Part shown: positions 16,277-27,164 of the stretch, piece after piece
Position numbering within the stretch: position 1 is the first letter of the stretch
Layout: every line of letters begins with the position of its first letter
Origin: Pluralibacter gergoviae ATCC 33028 = NBRC 105706
Lineage (GTDB): Bacteria; Pseudomonadota; Gammaproteobacteria; Enterobacterales; Enterobacteriaceae
Assembly (NCBI RefSeq): GCF_001598855.1
Contig: NZ_BCZS01000019.1
Coordinates: 1-64,000, forward strand
DNA: 64,000 nt
Direction: 5' to 3'
Made by a program: the position numbers and the translations under genes
The notes under the pieces: model-generated
The model's database searches: none
What the model was told of the DNA's origin: nothing
The model's input: the letters and a program-made list of their open reading frames with translations, nothing else

Positions 16277-16738
16277 ATGGATACGACTGAAACACTTAAT
16301 GGAACCTATTTCTACGGCGGGTTATCTAATCTTTCTCCGCAGCAGCTCTGGTGGGCGATTACGACGTCTGTCGTGAGCGGCTATTTAGGGATTTCAGCCG
16401 TTGATGCCGCTCTAATCATTTCTGGTCAGCCTATTATTGGTACGAGAGTAAAGCCTGGAACGGCAACACCCGGAACCTCTTTAGCATCTAAGTATATGAG
16501 TAACTGGTTAAATTACAGATTGCCACACGGTTTCCGACTTCCTACGCTAACGGGTAAGTCTATTGCTACACTAAAATGGACAAGCACAAATAACCTTGGC
16601 CGCTTTGTTGGCCGTAATGTTCCCTGGCTAGGCTGGGTCCTGACTTTTACGACGATATACCAGATTAATACTGATATTCGTCAGACCTATAATAAGATTG
16701 CCCGGCCTGAGCATCGAATTCAGTGGACTTACTTCTGA
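16277..16738 (+). CDS. STM2901-family protein
   Basis: The 153-residue product resembles the uncharacterised Salmonella STM2901 family: N-terminal ETLNGTYFYGGLSNLSP, a hydrophobic stretch at about 24-50, then KPGTATPGTSLASK, LPTLTGKS and FVGRNVPWLGWV, with a second hydrophobic segment at about 115-130. No catalytic motif is visible. The C-terminal part looks like a membrane-active helix. The gene overlaps the next by one base (TGATG), implying coupled translation. Base composition is visibly more A+T-rich than in rpoC or dcuB, which suggests acquisition. Function is unknown. Confidence 0.75.
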   Translation: MDTTETLNGTYFYGGLSNLSPQQLWWAITTSVVSGYLGISAVDAALIISGQPIIGTRVKPGTATPGTSLASKYMSNWLNYRLPHGFRLPTLTGKSIATLKWTSTNNLGRFVGRNVPWLGWVLTFTTIYQINTDIRQTYNKIARPEHRIQWTYF

Positions 16739-17052
16739 TGACAGACGTCGAGAAAGAGATCGTCGATTTTATCGATCGAAGCTACAACACCAAAAAATAC
16801 TTCCTCTTTGGTCCCAGGAAGAGCATCACCCTGGATACCAATATTAGAGATGATCTTAAACTCGTATATGAAGATAATGTTGAAATGATGGATAGCTATT
16901 TCCAGCGCTGGCGCGTTGAGCGTGGGGGTTTTAATATCCTTAACTACTTTAACCCAGAGTTTTTGGGATCGCGAGAGCCCGATCCGCATAAACCATTGAC
17001 GTTGAGAATGCTGGCGGCGTCCGCGAGGGCAGGGAAGTGGTTGTATGACTGA
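16738..17052 (+). CDS. DUF1493-family protein
   Basis: This 104-residue soluble protein has the DUF1493 pattern: MTDVEKEIVDFID, then SITLDTNIRDDL, an acidic region, a helix with MDSYFQRWRVERGGFNI, and the C-terminal PLTLRMLAASARAGKWLYD. The LDTxxxDDL...ExM arrangement recalls an acyl-carrier-like helical fold, but there is no DSL phosphopantetheine serine. It starts inside the stop of the STM2901-family gene, and such pairs recur in related bacteria as far as I recall. A regulatory, immunity or partner role is only a guess. Confidence 0.75.
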   Translation: MTDVEKEIVDFIDRSYNTKKYFLFGPRKSITLDTNIRDDLKLVYEDNVEMMDSYFQRWRVERGGFNILNYFNPEFLGSREPDPHKPLTLRMLAASARAGKWLYD

Positions 17053-17058
17053 CACTGA

Positions 17059-17108
17059 GATGACGCGCCTTATCCGATAGTTCGCACCATTTGGCGTCCG
17101 GCGTCATC
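17059..17108. repeat. Imperfect inverted repeat, REP-like
   Basis: GATGACGC (17059-17066) and GCGTCATC (17101-17108) are perfect 8-bp inverted copies, with CGCCTTATCCGATAG between them that resembles half of a REP/BIME unit. It lies between the DUF1493 stop and the dcuB leader. The rest of the 250-bp gap, to 17304, shows no gene and should include the dcuB promoter. Confidence 0.35.
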
Positions 17109-17304
17109 CCCCTCCCCGAACTTGTGTGCAAAAACTTTTTACCGCGCATCATTCCGACCGTGGCCCCCACCGCCCGATGCCCGGAAACCCTGTGCGCGTC
17201 AAATAATGCGCAGCCTAAAAGCGATATATTCCCCAAAGTTATACTAAAAGTGTGGGTATTCAGCTAAGCCTGACCCCACGTTATGGACAGCCTCCGGGGG
17301 AGAT

Positions 17305-18645
17305 ATGGAATTTGCGCTACAGCTCATCATCATTTTAATTTGCCTGTTTTACGGCGCCCGCAAGGGCGGCATCGCGCTGGGCCTGCTGGGCGGCATTGGC
17401 CTGGTTATTCTGGTCTTTGTTTTTCACCTTAAGCCGGGCAAGCCGCCGGTTGACGTGATGCTGGTGATTATCGCCGTGGTGGCGGCATCGGCCACGCTGC
17501 AGGCCTCCGGCGGCCTCGACGTGATGCTGCAGATCGCCGAGAAACTGCTGCGGCGCAATCCGAAGTACGTCTCTATCGTCGCGCCCTTCGTCACCTGCAC
17601 CCTGACCATCCTCTGTGGGACCGGCCACGTGGTGTACACCATCCTGCCGATTATTTATGACGTGGCTATCAAGAATAACATCCGCCCGGAGCGGCCGATG
17701 GCGGCCAGCACCATCGGCGCGCAGATGGGCATTATCGCCAGCCCCGTCTCGGTAGCGGTGGTCTCACTGGTGGCGATGCTCGGCAACTTCACCTTTAACG
17801 GTAAGCACCTCGAATTTCTCGACCTGCTCTCCATCACCATCCCGTCAACCCTGCTCGGCATCCTGGCTATCGGCATCTTCAGCTGGTTTCGCGGCAAAGA
17901 TCTCGACAAGGACCCGGAATTCCAGGCGTTTATCGCCACGCCGGAGAATCGCCACTATGTCTATGGCGACACGGCAACGCTGCTCGACCGCAAGCTGCCG
18001 ACGAGCAACTGGATAGCGATGTGGATCTTCCTCGCCGCCATCGCGGTCGTAGCCCTGCTCGGCGCCTTCTCTGAGCTGAGACCGGCCTTTGACGGCAAGC
18101 CGCTGTCGATGGTGCTGGTGATCCAGATGTTTATGCTGTTCGCCGGGGCGGTGATTGTGATCGCCACCAAAACCAACCCGGCCTCAATTTCCAAAAACGA
18201 AGTGTTCCGCTCCGGGATGATCGCCATCGTCGCGGTATACGGCATCGCATGGATGGCCGAGACCATGTTCGGCGCGCATCTGAAGGAGATCGAGGGAACG
18301 CTGGGGGCGATGGTGAAGGAGTTTCCCTGGGCCTACGCCATCGTCCTGCTGCTGGTGTCGAAGTTCGTGAACTCCCAGGCGGCGGCGCTGGCGGCCATTG
18401 TCCCGGTAGCGCTGGCGATTGGCGTCGATCCCGCCTACATTGTGGCCTCTGCGCCGGCCTGCTACGGCTACTATATTCTGCCGACCTATCCCAGCGACCT
18501 GGCGGCGATCCAGTTCGACCGCTCCGGCACCACCCGCATCGGCCGCTTTGTCATCAACCACAGCTTTATCCTGCCGGGGCTGATTGGCGTTAGCGTGTCG
18601 TGCGTGTTTGGCTGGGTGCTGGCGGGGGTGTATGGGTTTTTGTGA
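17305..18645 (+). CDS. dcuB: Anaerobic C4-dicarboxylate antiporter DcuB
   Basis: DcuB exchanges external fumarate, malate or aspartate for succinate in the inner membrane during fumarate respiration. At 446 residues it equals E. coli DcuB and is very close over its whole length, including [20 protein letters not shown] and the C-terminal [20 protein letters not shown] block, with 10 or more membrane segments. GGGGGAGAT precedes the ATG. In E. coli dcuB forms an operon with fumB; here a lipoprotein gene follows and fumB is absent. Confidence 0.93.
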   Translation: MEFALQLIIILICLFYGARKGGIALGLLGGIGLVILVFVFHLKPGKPPVDVMLVIIAVVAASATLQASGGLDVMLQIAEKLLRRNPKYVSIVAPFVTCTLTILCGTGHVVYTILPIIYDVAIKNNIRPERPMAASTIGAQMGIIASPVSVAVVSLVAMLGNFTFNGKHLEFLDLLSITIPSTLLGILAIGIFSWFRGKDLDKDPEFQAFIATPENRHYVYGDTATLLDRKLPTSNWIAMWIFLAAIAVVALLGAFSELRPAFDGKPLSMVLVIQMFMLFAGAVIVIATKTNPASISKNEVFRSGMIAIVAVYGIAWMAETMFGAHLKEIEGTLGAMVKEFPWAYAIVLLLVSKFVNSQAAALAAIVPVALAIGVDPAYIVASAPACYGYYILPTYPSDLAAIQFDRSGTTRIGRFVINHSFILPGLIGVSVSCVFGWVLAGVYGFL

Positions 18646-18822
18646 GGATAACGATATTGCTTTGCCTGGGATGGATTTAGCTGCACGACCTTCCTGTATA
18701 TTGCGGACAGCGTTTAAGATGATGATTATGCGGCAGGGCTAAGCGAGGAGCGGTAGACGGGATCTCATCGATTGGGTCTGCCGCTATTACGGTTTGAGGT
18801 TTAAATGGATTGAGGGGCAAAA

Positions 18823-19230
18823 GTGGGATTATCCGAAACGGTAAAGAAAATCGTTATGCTAACTTTTGTGGCCGGCATGGCCGCAGGATGTGCGCCGCTA
18901 CATCCCTCCGGCTGCCATAAGACCACGGCGCTGGGGAGTTGCGGCTCAGGACGCTGGGACGATCGGGATGAATGGGGTGCGCAAGCGCGGGCCATCAGGG
19001 CGGCAGTAAATAGCAAACTTGATGAACCGCAAAACTGGAAAGGAAAAAAATGCAGACTGCATATTGAATTTGCACAGGACGGCACGGCGTTAAGCATATC
19101 AACCAGCAATGGCAACAAAGCCTATTGCGAAGCGATAGCGTCAGCGGCCCATAAAGCCAAATTCCCGGCCTTCAACAATCCGGACGTTTATAGAGATTTT
19201 CAAAAATCCGGCTTCGATATGCGCGGCTAG
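18823..19230 (+). CDS. TolA C-terminal-domain lipoprotein
   Basis: The 135-residue product starts with a short basic, hydrophobic signal ending in AAGC at Cys23, a probable lipoprotein cleavage site. Residues about 48-130 resemble the globular TolA domain III: an AIRAAVNSKL helix, CRLHIEFAQDGTALSISTSNGN, a second cysteine in YCEAIASAAHKAKFP, and a final short helix. TolA's long helical stalk and transmembrane anchor are missing. The start is GTG with GAGGGGC upstream. It is probably an envelope lipoprotein that mimics the Tol-Pal/colicin-binding domain; its role is unknown. Confidence 0.7.
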   Translation: MGLSETVKKIVMLTFVAGMAAGCAPLHPSGCHKTTALGSCGSGRWDDRDEWGAQARAIRAAVNSKLDEPQNWKGKKCRLHIEFAQDGTALSISTSNGNKAYCEAIASAAHKAKFPAFNNPDVYRDFQKSGFDMRG

Positions 19231-19321
19231 CGGCGTAATAGCCATCTGAATGCCCGCTCTTTGCTCAAAAGAAACCGTCAAAATGAATGATGTGTCGTAA
19301 TCTGTCGAGGGCAGAGCCCAC

Positions 19322-19351
19322 CAAAAACAAAAATGCCCGCCGGTAGCGGGC
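19322..19351 (-). terminator. Terminator of the PTS IIB-IIA pair
   Basis: On the minus strand GCCCGC-TACCG-GCGGGC is followed by ATTTTTGTTTTTGG, 16 bp after the IIA stop. Confidence 0.8.
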
Positions 19352-19366
19352 ACGCTGCATGAACCC

Positions 19367-19684
19367 TCAACCCACCGCCGGCAGCCGCCGATACAGCTCA
19401 ATCATATCCCCCGCCAGATCCTGGATCACCATCGCGTTCATCAGGTGGTCCTGGGAGTGGACGGTGATCAGGTTCACCGGCAGCTTGCCGGTGCCTTCGT
19501 CCAGGCCGATAAGCAGGGTCTGGATGGTGTGGGCGTGCTTCACAAACTCGCGGGACTCGGCCATCGCCTGTTCGGCGGCGGCGAAGTCGCCTTTGCGCGC
19601 CATCTGCAGAGCGGTCAGCGCCGAACTGCGGGCGGCGCCGGCGTTAACCAGCAGCTCCATAATGGTGGTTTCTAAATCTTCCAC
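19367..19684 (-). CDS. PTS lactose/cellobiose-type EIIA
   Basis: This 105-residue protein belongs to the Lac-family IIA enzymes, all-helical trimers that pass phosphate from HPr to IIB. Residues 71-82, NLITVHSQDHLM, contain the phosphoacceptor His76 expected for this family. It lies 3 bp downstream of the IIB gene in one minus-strand operon. No IIC permease or phosphoglycosidase is nearby, so the sugar cannot be inferred, and a regulatory phospho-relay role is as possible as transport. Confidence 0.88.
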   Translation of the reverse strand: MEDLETTIMELLVNAGAARSSALTALQMARKGDFAAAEQAMAESREFVKHAHTIQTLLIGLDEGTGKLPVNLITVHSQDHLMNAMVIQDLAGDMIELYRRLPAVG

Positions 19685-19687
19685 GCC

Positions 19688-19993
19688 TTACTCCATTAGC
19701 TTGAGGGCTTTTTCCAGCACGACGTCGCCTTTCATCATGCCGTAATCCATCATGTCGATCACCGCGACCTTCTTGCCCAGCGGCTCGGCTTCGGCCTGCA
19801 GCTTGGCCTGCTCGTATTTCACCTGCGGGCCCAGCAGTACGATGTCTGCGGTGGCAATATTGTCTTTAAATTCGGCGACCGGCACGGCCTTGATGGAGAC
19901 CTCAACCCCTTTCTTCTGCGCCGCCTCTTTCATGCGCTGCACCAGCATGCTGGTGGACATTCCCGCCGCGCAGCATAAAACAATGTTTTTCAT
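19688..19993 (-). CDS. PTS lactose/cellobiose-type EIIB
   Basis: The 101-residue product has the IIB signature IVLCCAAGMSTSMLVQRMKEAA, with Cys8 aligning to the phosphorylated cysteine of ChbB, and VLLGPQVKYEQAKL in the middle. It is the first gene of the IIB-IIA operon. A CRP-like palindrome lies 76-91 bp upstream of its ATG, consistent with carbon-catabolite control. Confidence 0.88.
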   Translation of the reverse strand: MKNIVLCCAAGMSTSMLVQRMKEAAQKKGVEVSIKAVPVAEFKDNIATADIVLLGPQVKYEQAKLQAEAEPLGKKVAVIDMMDYGMMKGDVVLEKALKLME

Positions 19994-20068
19994 AACTCGC
20001 CCTCATGATCCTTGGTCAATCATGTTTAGCGCGCGGCCCGGGCGGCAACAACCGCTTTGCGGCGATTG

Positions 20069-20084
20069 TGTGTAAACCATCACA
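20069..20084 (-). promoter_or_regulatory. CRP-like site upstream of the PTS pair
   Basis: Read on the minus strand, TGTGA-TGGTTT-ACACA matches the CRP consensus TGTGA-N6-TCACA with one mismatch. It lies 76-91 bp upstream of the EIIB start, a common distance for CRP activation. Confidence 0.5.
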
Positions 20085-20122
20085 AAGAAAGGCGCAGAAA
20101 CCTGAAACCGGTTACAGAATGA

Positions 20123-20151
20123 GGCCGCCGACGATGTTTTTCGCCGGCGGC
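20123..20151 (-). terminator. Hairpin downstream of thiH
   Basis: On the minus strand GCCGCCGGCG and GTCGGCGGC flank a short A-rich loop just past the thiH stop. No clear T tract follows, so it may be a weak or Rho-assisted end of the thi operon. Confidence 0.4.
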
Positions 20152-20158
20152 AGGGGGC

Positions 20159-21292
20159 TCAGGGCGCGCTGCGCCCCAGCCAGCTGTCCCACTCTTTCCA
20201 TACCGGCTGCAGTCCGCGATCGGTCAGCGCTCTGGCGACCTCCTCCGGACGGCGGCCGTCGTGGGGTTCGAACTGCTCCAGCTCGGGCCGATCGCCGTCG
20301 GCGTAGCCGCCGGGCTGGGTTTTCGAGAAGGCGCTGACGTTGTTGATGGCGATGGGCACCACGCGGTCGCGGAAGTACGGCGATTCACGGGTAGAGAGCG
20401 ACAGCTCCACCTCCGGCGCCAGCAGACGGAAGGCGCAGATGGTCTGCACCAGCTGCTTTTCGCTCATCAGCGAGGCGGGCTCGACGCCGCCCGCGCAGGG
20501 GCGCAGGCGCGGGAAGGAGAGCGAGTAGCGGCTCTTCCAGTACTTCTGCTGTAGCCACAGCAGGTGTTCGGCGACCATAAAGCAGTCCACCCGCCAGCTG
20601 TCGGACAGGCCGATCAGCGCCCCGAGGCCAATTTTATCGATCCCGGCGCGGCCCAGGCGGTCCGGCGTCTCCAGCCGCCAGAAGAAATCCTGCTTGTTAC
20701 CCTTCAGGTGGTGGCGGGCGTATGTCGCCTCGTGGTAGGTCTCCTGATAGACCATCACGCCGTCCAGTCCCAGCCCCTTCAGCTCGGCGTACTCCGCCTC
20801 GGCCAGCGGCTGGACCTCCATCTGCAGGGAGGCGAACTGGCGGCGAATGGCGGGCAGGTGGCGGCGGAAATAGTCCATGCCGACCTTGCCCTGGTGTTCG
20901 CCGGTGACCAGCAGCAGGTGCTCGAAGCCCATCTCGCGGATCGCCGCGCATTCGCGGGCGATCTCTTCGTCGTCCAGCGTCTTGCGCTTGATGCGGTTGC
21001 TCATCGAGAAGCCGCAGTAGGTGCAGTCGTTGGCGCACAGGTTGGAGAGGTAGAGCGGGACGTAGAAGCCGACGGTGTTGCCGAAGCGCTGGCGGGTCAG
21101 CTGCTGCGCCCGCTGGGCCAGCGGTTCAAGGAAGGCTTCGGCAGCGGGCGACAGCAGCGCCATCAGGTCATCGCGGCCCACCTGCCGGGCGTGCAGGGCG
21201 CGTTCGACGTCGGCGGCCGTTTTGCTGTTGATGCGCAGGCGGATATCGTCCCAGTCCAGCTGTCGCCAGCGATCGGTGAAGGTGTTGTTCAT
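20159..21292 (-). CDS. thiH: 2-iminoacetate synthase ThiH
   Basis: ThiH is a radical-SAM lyase that cleaves tyrosine to dehydroglycine (iminoacetate) and p-cresol for the thiazole ring of thiamin. The 377-residue protein has the cluster motif C-x3-C-x2-C in [13 protein letters not shown] (about residues 85-97). It overlaps thiG by 4 nt (ATGA) and is the last gene of the thiCEFSGH operon. Confidence 0.96.
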   Translation of the reverse strand: MNNTFTDRWRQLDWDDIRLRINSKTAADVERALHARQVGRDDLMALLSPAAEAFLEPLAQRAQQLTRQRFGNTVGFYVPLYLSNLCANDCTYCGFSMSNRIKRKTLDDEEIARECAAIREMGFEHLLLVTGEHQGKVGMDYFRRHLPAIRRQFASLQMEVQPLAEAEYAELKGLGLDGVMVYQETYHEATYARHHLKGNKQDFFWRLETPDRLGRAGIDKIGLGALIGLSDSWRVDCFMVAEHLLWLQQKYWKSRYSLSFPRLRPCAGGVEPASLMSEKQLVQTICAFRLLAPEVELSLSTRESPYFRDRVVPIAINNVSAFSKTQPGGYADGDRPELEQFEPHDGRRPEEVARALTDRGLQPVWKEWDSWLGRSAP

Positions 21293-22059
21293 GGCAGCGT
21301 CTCCAGGAAGCCGGTCAGCGGGCTGGTGGCCTGTGCCTCGCGGCTTTTTGCCCCGGGTCCGGCGGCGTGCGCCAGCAGCCCGGCCTCTACCGCCAGGCGG
21401 AAGGCGGTGGCCATCTCTACCGGCGAATCCGCCACCGCGATGGCGGTGTTGACCAGCACCGCGTCGGCGCCCATCTCCAGCGCCTGTGCGGCGTGGCTGG
21501 GGACGCCGATCCCGGCATCAACTACCACCGGCACCGAGGACTGGGCGATGATGATCTCCAGCATCGCCCGGGTCTCCAGCCCCTGGTTGGAGCCAATCGG
21601 CGCGCCGAGCGGCATCACCGCCGCGCAGCCGACCTCTTCAAGACGGCGGCACAGCACCGGATCGGCGCCGCAGTAGGGCAGCACCACAAAGCCCTCTTTG
21701 ACCAGCAGTTCGGCGGCCTTCAGGGTCTCAATCGGATCCGGCAGCAGCCAGCGGGCGTCCGGGTGGATTTCGAGCTTCAGCCAGCGGGTACCGAGCGCTT
21801 CCCGCGCCAAGCGTGCGGCAAACACGGCCTCTTCGGCGGTTTTCGCTCCGGAGGTGTTGGGCAGCAGCGACACGCCCGCGTCAATCAGCGGCTGCAGAAT
21901 AGCGTCGTTATCCCGGCGCAGATTGACCCGCTTCATCGCCAGGGTCACCAACTGGCTGCCGGAGGCGCGAATGGCGTCAACCATCAGATCGGCGGTGGCG
22001 AACTTGCCGGTGCCGGTGAACAGATGGGAATCAAAAACTTTATCGGCAATGCGTAACAT
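21289..22059 (-). CDS. thiG: Thiazole synthase ThiG
   Basis: ThiG is a TIM-barrel enzyme that condenses 1-deoxyxylulose 5-phosphate, iminoacetate and ThiS thiocarboxylate into the thiazole phosphate. The start at 22059 ([14 protein letters not shown]) gives 256 residues as in E. coli; an upstream in-frame start would add 23 unrelated residues overlapping thi[12 protein letters not shown] contains the Schiff-base lysine (K43), and phosphate-binding glycine loops follow. Confidence 0.96.
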   Translation of the reverse strand: MLRIADKVFDSHLFTGTGKFATADLMVDAIRASGSQLVTLAMKRVNLRRDNDAILQPLIDAGVSLLPNTSGAKTAEEAVFAARLAREALGTRWLKLEIHPDARWLLPDPIETLKAAELLVKEGFVVLPYCGADPVLCRRLEEVGCAAVMPLGAPIGSNQGLETRAMLEIIIAQSSVPVVVDAGIGVPSHAAQALEMGADAVLVNTAIAVADSPVEMATAFRLAVEAGLLAHAAGPGAKSREAQATSPLTGFLETLP

Positions 22060-22061
22060 GG

Positions 22062-22262
22062 TTAGCCTCCGGCAATTACCTGAAAAATCAGCAGGGCGTC
22101 GCCCTCCTGTAATGTCTGCTCCACCCACCGGGCGCGGGGCAGGATCTGCTGGTTGAGCGCCAGCGCGACGCCGGGCTTATCCTGCGCAAGCGCAGCGAGC
22201 AGGGCGGCAACATCGGTTCCCGCCTCGCACTGGTACGCCTCATCGTTAATGAAGATTTGCAT
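22062..22262 (-). CDS. thiS: Sulfur carrier protein ThiS
   Basis: ThiS is a ubiquitin-fold carrier adenylated by ThiF and converted to a thiocarboxylate. The 66-residue protein ends in VIAGG, the required C-terminal Gly-Gly. It overlaps thiF by 17 nt and lies 2 nt before thiG. Confidence 0.95.
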   Translation of the reverse strand: MQIFINDEAYQCEAGTDVAALLAALAQDKPGVALALNQQILPRARWVEQTLQEGDALLIFQVIAGG

Positions 22263-23001
22263 GCTGCCCTCCGCATACCGGACAGCTTGCCGCGCGCGTC
22301 AGCGCCAGCTGCCGCCAGCTGCCCGTCCGGGCGTCGAACAGGCGCAGGGCATTATCCGCAACCGGCATGCCGGAGAGCAGTTTGATGGCCTCCAGCGCCT
22401 GCATCGTGCCCATCATGCCGACCACCGGGCCGACGATGCCGGCAGTGCGGCAGCTGCGCGCCGGCTCGCTGTCGTCCGGCCACAGGCAGCGGTAGCAGCC
22501 GTGGGCCCACGGCGGGGTCAGTACCATCAGCTGGCCGCCGAAGCCGACGGCGCTGGCGGTGATCAGCGGCGTGTCGGCCGCCACGCAGGCGGCGTTTACC
22601 GCCTGGCGGGTGGCGATATTGTCGCTGCAGTCGAGCACCAGATCCGCCGCCACCACCTGCTGGCGCAGCGCGTCGCCGCTGAGCCGCTGGCGCAGGGCCA
22701 GCAGCCGGATATCCGGATTAAGCTGCGCCAGCCGCCTGGTGGCGCGCTCCGCCTTCGGCAGGTCGAGGTCGTCAACGCTAAACAGGATCTGCCGCTGCAG
22801 GTTGCTGATGTGCACGCTGTCGTCGTCCGCCAGCGCCAGGGTGCCGACGCCGGCGCCCGCCAGATAGAGCGCCGCCGGGGAGCCGAGGCCGCCGAGGCCG
22901 ACAATCAGCACCCGGCTCGCCAGCAGCCGCTGCTGGCCGTCGATGGCGATATCCTCCAGCAGCAGCTGGCGGCTGTAGCGCATAAAGTCGCGGTCATTCA
23001 T
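22246..23001 (-). CDS. thiF: ThiS adenylyltransferase ThiF
   Basis: ThiF, an E1-like enzyme, adenylates the ThiS C terminus. The start at 23001 ([18 protein letters not shown]) gives 251 residues, the E. coli length. The nucleotide loop [17 protein letters not shown], the active-site region DCSDN, and two zinc CxxC pairs (CYRC and CPVC) are present. It overlaps the end of thiE by 8 nt and the start of thiS. Confidence 0.96.
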   Translation of the reverse strand: MNDRDFMRYSRQLLLEDIAIDGQQRLLASRVLIVGLGGLGSPAALYLAGAGVGTLALADDDSVHISNLQRQILFSVDDLDLPKAERATRRLAQLNPDIRLLALRQRLSGDALRQQVVAADLVLDCSDNIATRQAVNAACVAADTPLITASAVGFGGQLMVLTPPWAHGCYRCLWPDDSEPARSCRTAGIVGPVVGMMGTMQALEAIKLLSGMPVADNALRLFDARTGSWRQLALTRAASCPVCGGQHANLH

Positions 23002-23628
23002 CGCCGGCTCCCGCCATCTCCAGCAGCTGGGCGGTGGCAAGCTGCCAGTCCGGCGCCTGGGTAATAGCGCTGACCACCGCAATGCTGCCGACGCCGGTCG
23101 CCAGCACCTCCGGGGCGCGGGCGATGCTGATACCGCCGATCGCCACCGTCGGATAGTCGCCCAGCCGCGCGACGTGGGCGGCGAGCTGCTGCACGCCCTG
23201 TGGCGCGGAGGGCATCTGCTTGGTCTGCGTCGGGAAGACGTGGCCCAGCGCGATGTAGGAGGGCTTCGCCGCCAGCGCCACGTCCATCTCCATATCGTCG
23301 TGGGTCGAAACGCCGAGCCGCAGCCCGGCCTCGCGGATGGCGTTCAGGTCGGTGGTCTGCAGATCCTCCTGCCCGAGGTGCACGCCGTAGGCGCCGTGCT
23401 TCACCGCCAGCCGCCAGTAGTCGTTAATAAACAGCCGGGCGCGGTACTGACGCCCGAGGGTGATGGCGCGTATAACGTCCGCCTCTACCTCCTCATCGCG
23501 CTTATCCTTGATGCGCAGCTGCAGGGTGCGCGCCCCGGCGTCCAGCAGGCGGGCTATCCACTCGACGCTGTCAACCACCGGGTAGAGTCCGAGCCGGCGC
23601 GGTACCGGCGGAAAATCAGGCTGATACA

Positions 23629-23629
<1 letters not shown>
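22994..23629 (-). CDS. thiE: Thiamin-phosphate synthase ThiE
   Basis: ThiE joins the hydroxymethylpyrimidine pyrophosphate and thiazole phosphate halves to give thiamin phosphate. The 211-residue TIM-barrel protein has the diphosphate-binding segment [25 protein letters not shown] and the C-terminal AIGGIS loop. Its ATG overlaps the thiC stop by one base, giving coupled translation. Confidence 0.96.
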
Positions 23630-25700
<2,071 letters not shown>

Positions 25701-25702
25701 TA

Positions 25703-25728
25703 AAGCCCCACCAGCATGCGGGGCAACA
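25703..25728 (-). terminator. Hairpin between rsd and the thi box
   Basis: On the minus strand GCCCCGCATGCTGGTGGGGC folds into a stem followed by TTTATCTT, 31 bp after the rsd stop. It probably ends rsd transcription and may overlap the thiC promoter region, whose -35/-10 elements I could not assign with confidence. Confidence 0.55.
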
Positions 25729-25758
25729 GTTGTAAACTACGCGTTAATGTTTAAGAAC

Positions 25759-26259
25759 TCAAGCGGGGTGTGCGATATGATTTTCATCGTTGGCGCTGCC
25801 AAAGGCGCTGTCCAGCGCGAGGGTGATAAGCTTATCCTCCAGGGTAAATCGGCCCTCAAGCGCTTCACCGAGAGCGGAAAGCGCTTGCTGGAACTCCATA
25901 TAATTGTCGTCATCAATGGCCTGCTCAAGGTTTGAGTCATAAATCGCCATGATTTGCTGGGTATTGGTTTTAAGCTGCGGATAGATGCGGGAAACGGCTA
26001 AACAGAGGTTTTCATCTTTTAATTTCGCGACAATGCGTTCATAAAGATTAAAGTGGCAGGCAGAAAGGTAGTCCACGAGGCGGTGGCAAAAGTCATCCAG
26101 CGCTTTTTCATTCAGGCGCGTATATGAACCTTTGCCGGGCTTGATACCCACCAGGTTGTAGTAGGCAACCAGCAGCTGCTTGCGGACCTGGAGCCAGCTA
26201 TCGACGAGCTGATGGCTGCCGCCTACGCGCTCTGTCAGATGTTCTAACTGGTTCAGCAT
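25759..26259 (-). CDS. rsd: Anti-sigma-70 factor Rsd
   Basis: Rsd binds region 4 of sigma70 in stationary phase, favouring alternative sigma factors, and also interacts with HPr and SpoT in E. coli. The 166-residue reading from MLNQLEHLTERVGG (start 26259) matches the family; four more upstream codons are open. LVAYYNLVGIKPGK and ANTQQIM-type segments are conserved. It diverges from nudC. Confidence 0.92.
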   Translation of the reverse strand: MLNQLEHLTERVGGSHQLVDSWLQVRKQLLVAYYNLVGIKPGKGSYTRLNEKALDDFCHRLVDYLSACHFNLYERIVAKLKDENLCLAVSRIYPQLKTNTQQIMAIYDSNLEQAIDDDNYMEFQQALSALGEALEGRFTLEDKLITLALDSAFGSANDENHIAHPA

Positions 26260-26350
26260 GATTGACTCCATTGTTAAGAGATTAACGGCTCACCAAATGT
26301 AAAAAAACTGTTAATAACAGTGCCAGCGAAGCAAAGGTAGTGCAATAGAT

Positions 26351-27124
26351 ATGGATCGTATAATTGAAAAATCAGATAGCGGCTGGTGGATAGTCAGCCG
26401 TGAACACAAATTATGGCTGCCGGGTGGAGAATTGCCACTGGGTACGGCGGCAAAGTTCGATCTTGCGGGCCAGCGCGCAATGCAAATCGGCGAGTGGCAG
26501 GGCGAGCCCGTCTGGCTGGTGCAGCAGGCCCGGCGCCAGGAGATGGGCTCGCTGCGCCAGCTGCTGGATGCCGATGTGGGCCTGCTTCAGCTGGCGGGGC
26601 GCGGCGTACAGCTGGCCGAATTTTACCGATCCCATAAATTCTGCGGCTACTGCGGACACGAGATGCACCCGAGCAAAACCGAATGGGCGATGCTCTGCGG
26701 CCACTGCCGGGAGCGCTACTACCCGCAGATAGCGCCCTGCATTATCGTCGCCATCCGCCGCGATGATGCCATTCTGCTGGCCCAGCACGTCCGCCACCGC
26801 AACGGCATCCACACGGTGCTGGCCGGTTTTGTTGAAGTGGGCGAAACTCTTGAGCAGGCGGTGGCCCGCGAGGTGATGGAGGAGAGCGGCATTAAGGTGA
26901 AGAATCTGCGCTACGTCACCTCCCAGCCGTGGCCCTTCCCGCAGTCGCTGATGACCGCCTTTATGGCCGACTACGACAGCGGCGACATCGCCATCGATCC
27001 GAAAGAGCTGATTCAGGCGGACTGGTACCGCTATGACCGCCTGCCGCTGCTGCCGCCGCCGGGTACCGTGGCGCGCAGGCTGATTGAAGACACGGTGGCG
27101 ATGTGTCGGGCGGACGCGCAGTGA
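26351..27124 (+). CDS. nudC: NAD(+) diphosphatase / RNA deNADding enzyme NudC
   Basis: NudC hydrolyses NADH/NAD to NMN and AMP and removes NAD caps from RNA. The 257-residue product has a four-cysteine zinc site (CGYCGHE...CGHC, about residues 98-119) and a full Nudix box [22 protein letters not shown] (about residues 159-180). The hemE start follows 40 bp after its stop. Confidence 0.95.
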   Translation: MDRIIEKSDSGWWIVSREHKLWLPGGELPLGTAAKFDLAGQRAMQIGEWQGEPVWLVQQARRQEMGSLRQLLDADVGLLQLAGRGVQLAEFYRSHKFCGYCGHEMHPSKTEWAMLCGHCRERYYPQIAPCIIVAIRRDDAILLAQHVRHRNGIHTVLAGFVEVGETLEQAVAREVMEESGIKVKNLRYVTSQPWPFPQSLMTAFMADYDSGDIAIDPKELIQADWYRYDRLPLLPPPGTVARRLIEDTVAMCRADAQ

Positions 27125-27164
27125 CGTGCTACACTGGCGGCAACGAAGATCAGGGAATATGAAA

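Noticed and set aside
22088..22276. 62-residue frame overlapping thiS
   Set aside because: ThiS with its Gly-Gly end explains the region. The other frame is Arg/Ser-rich shadow sequence.
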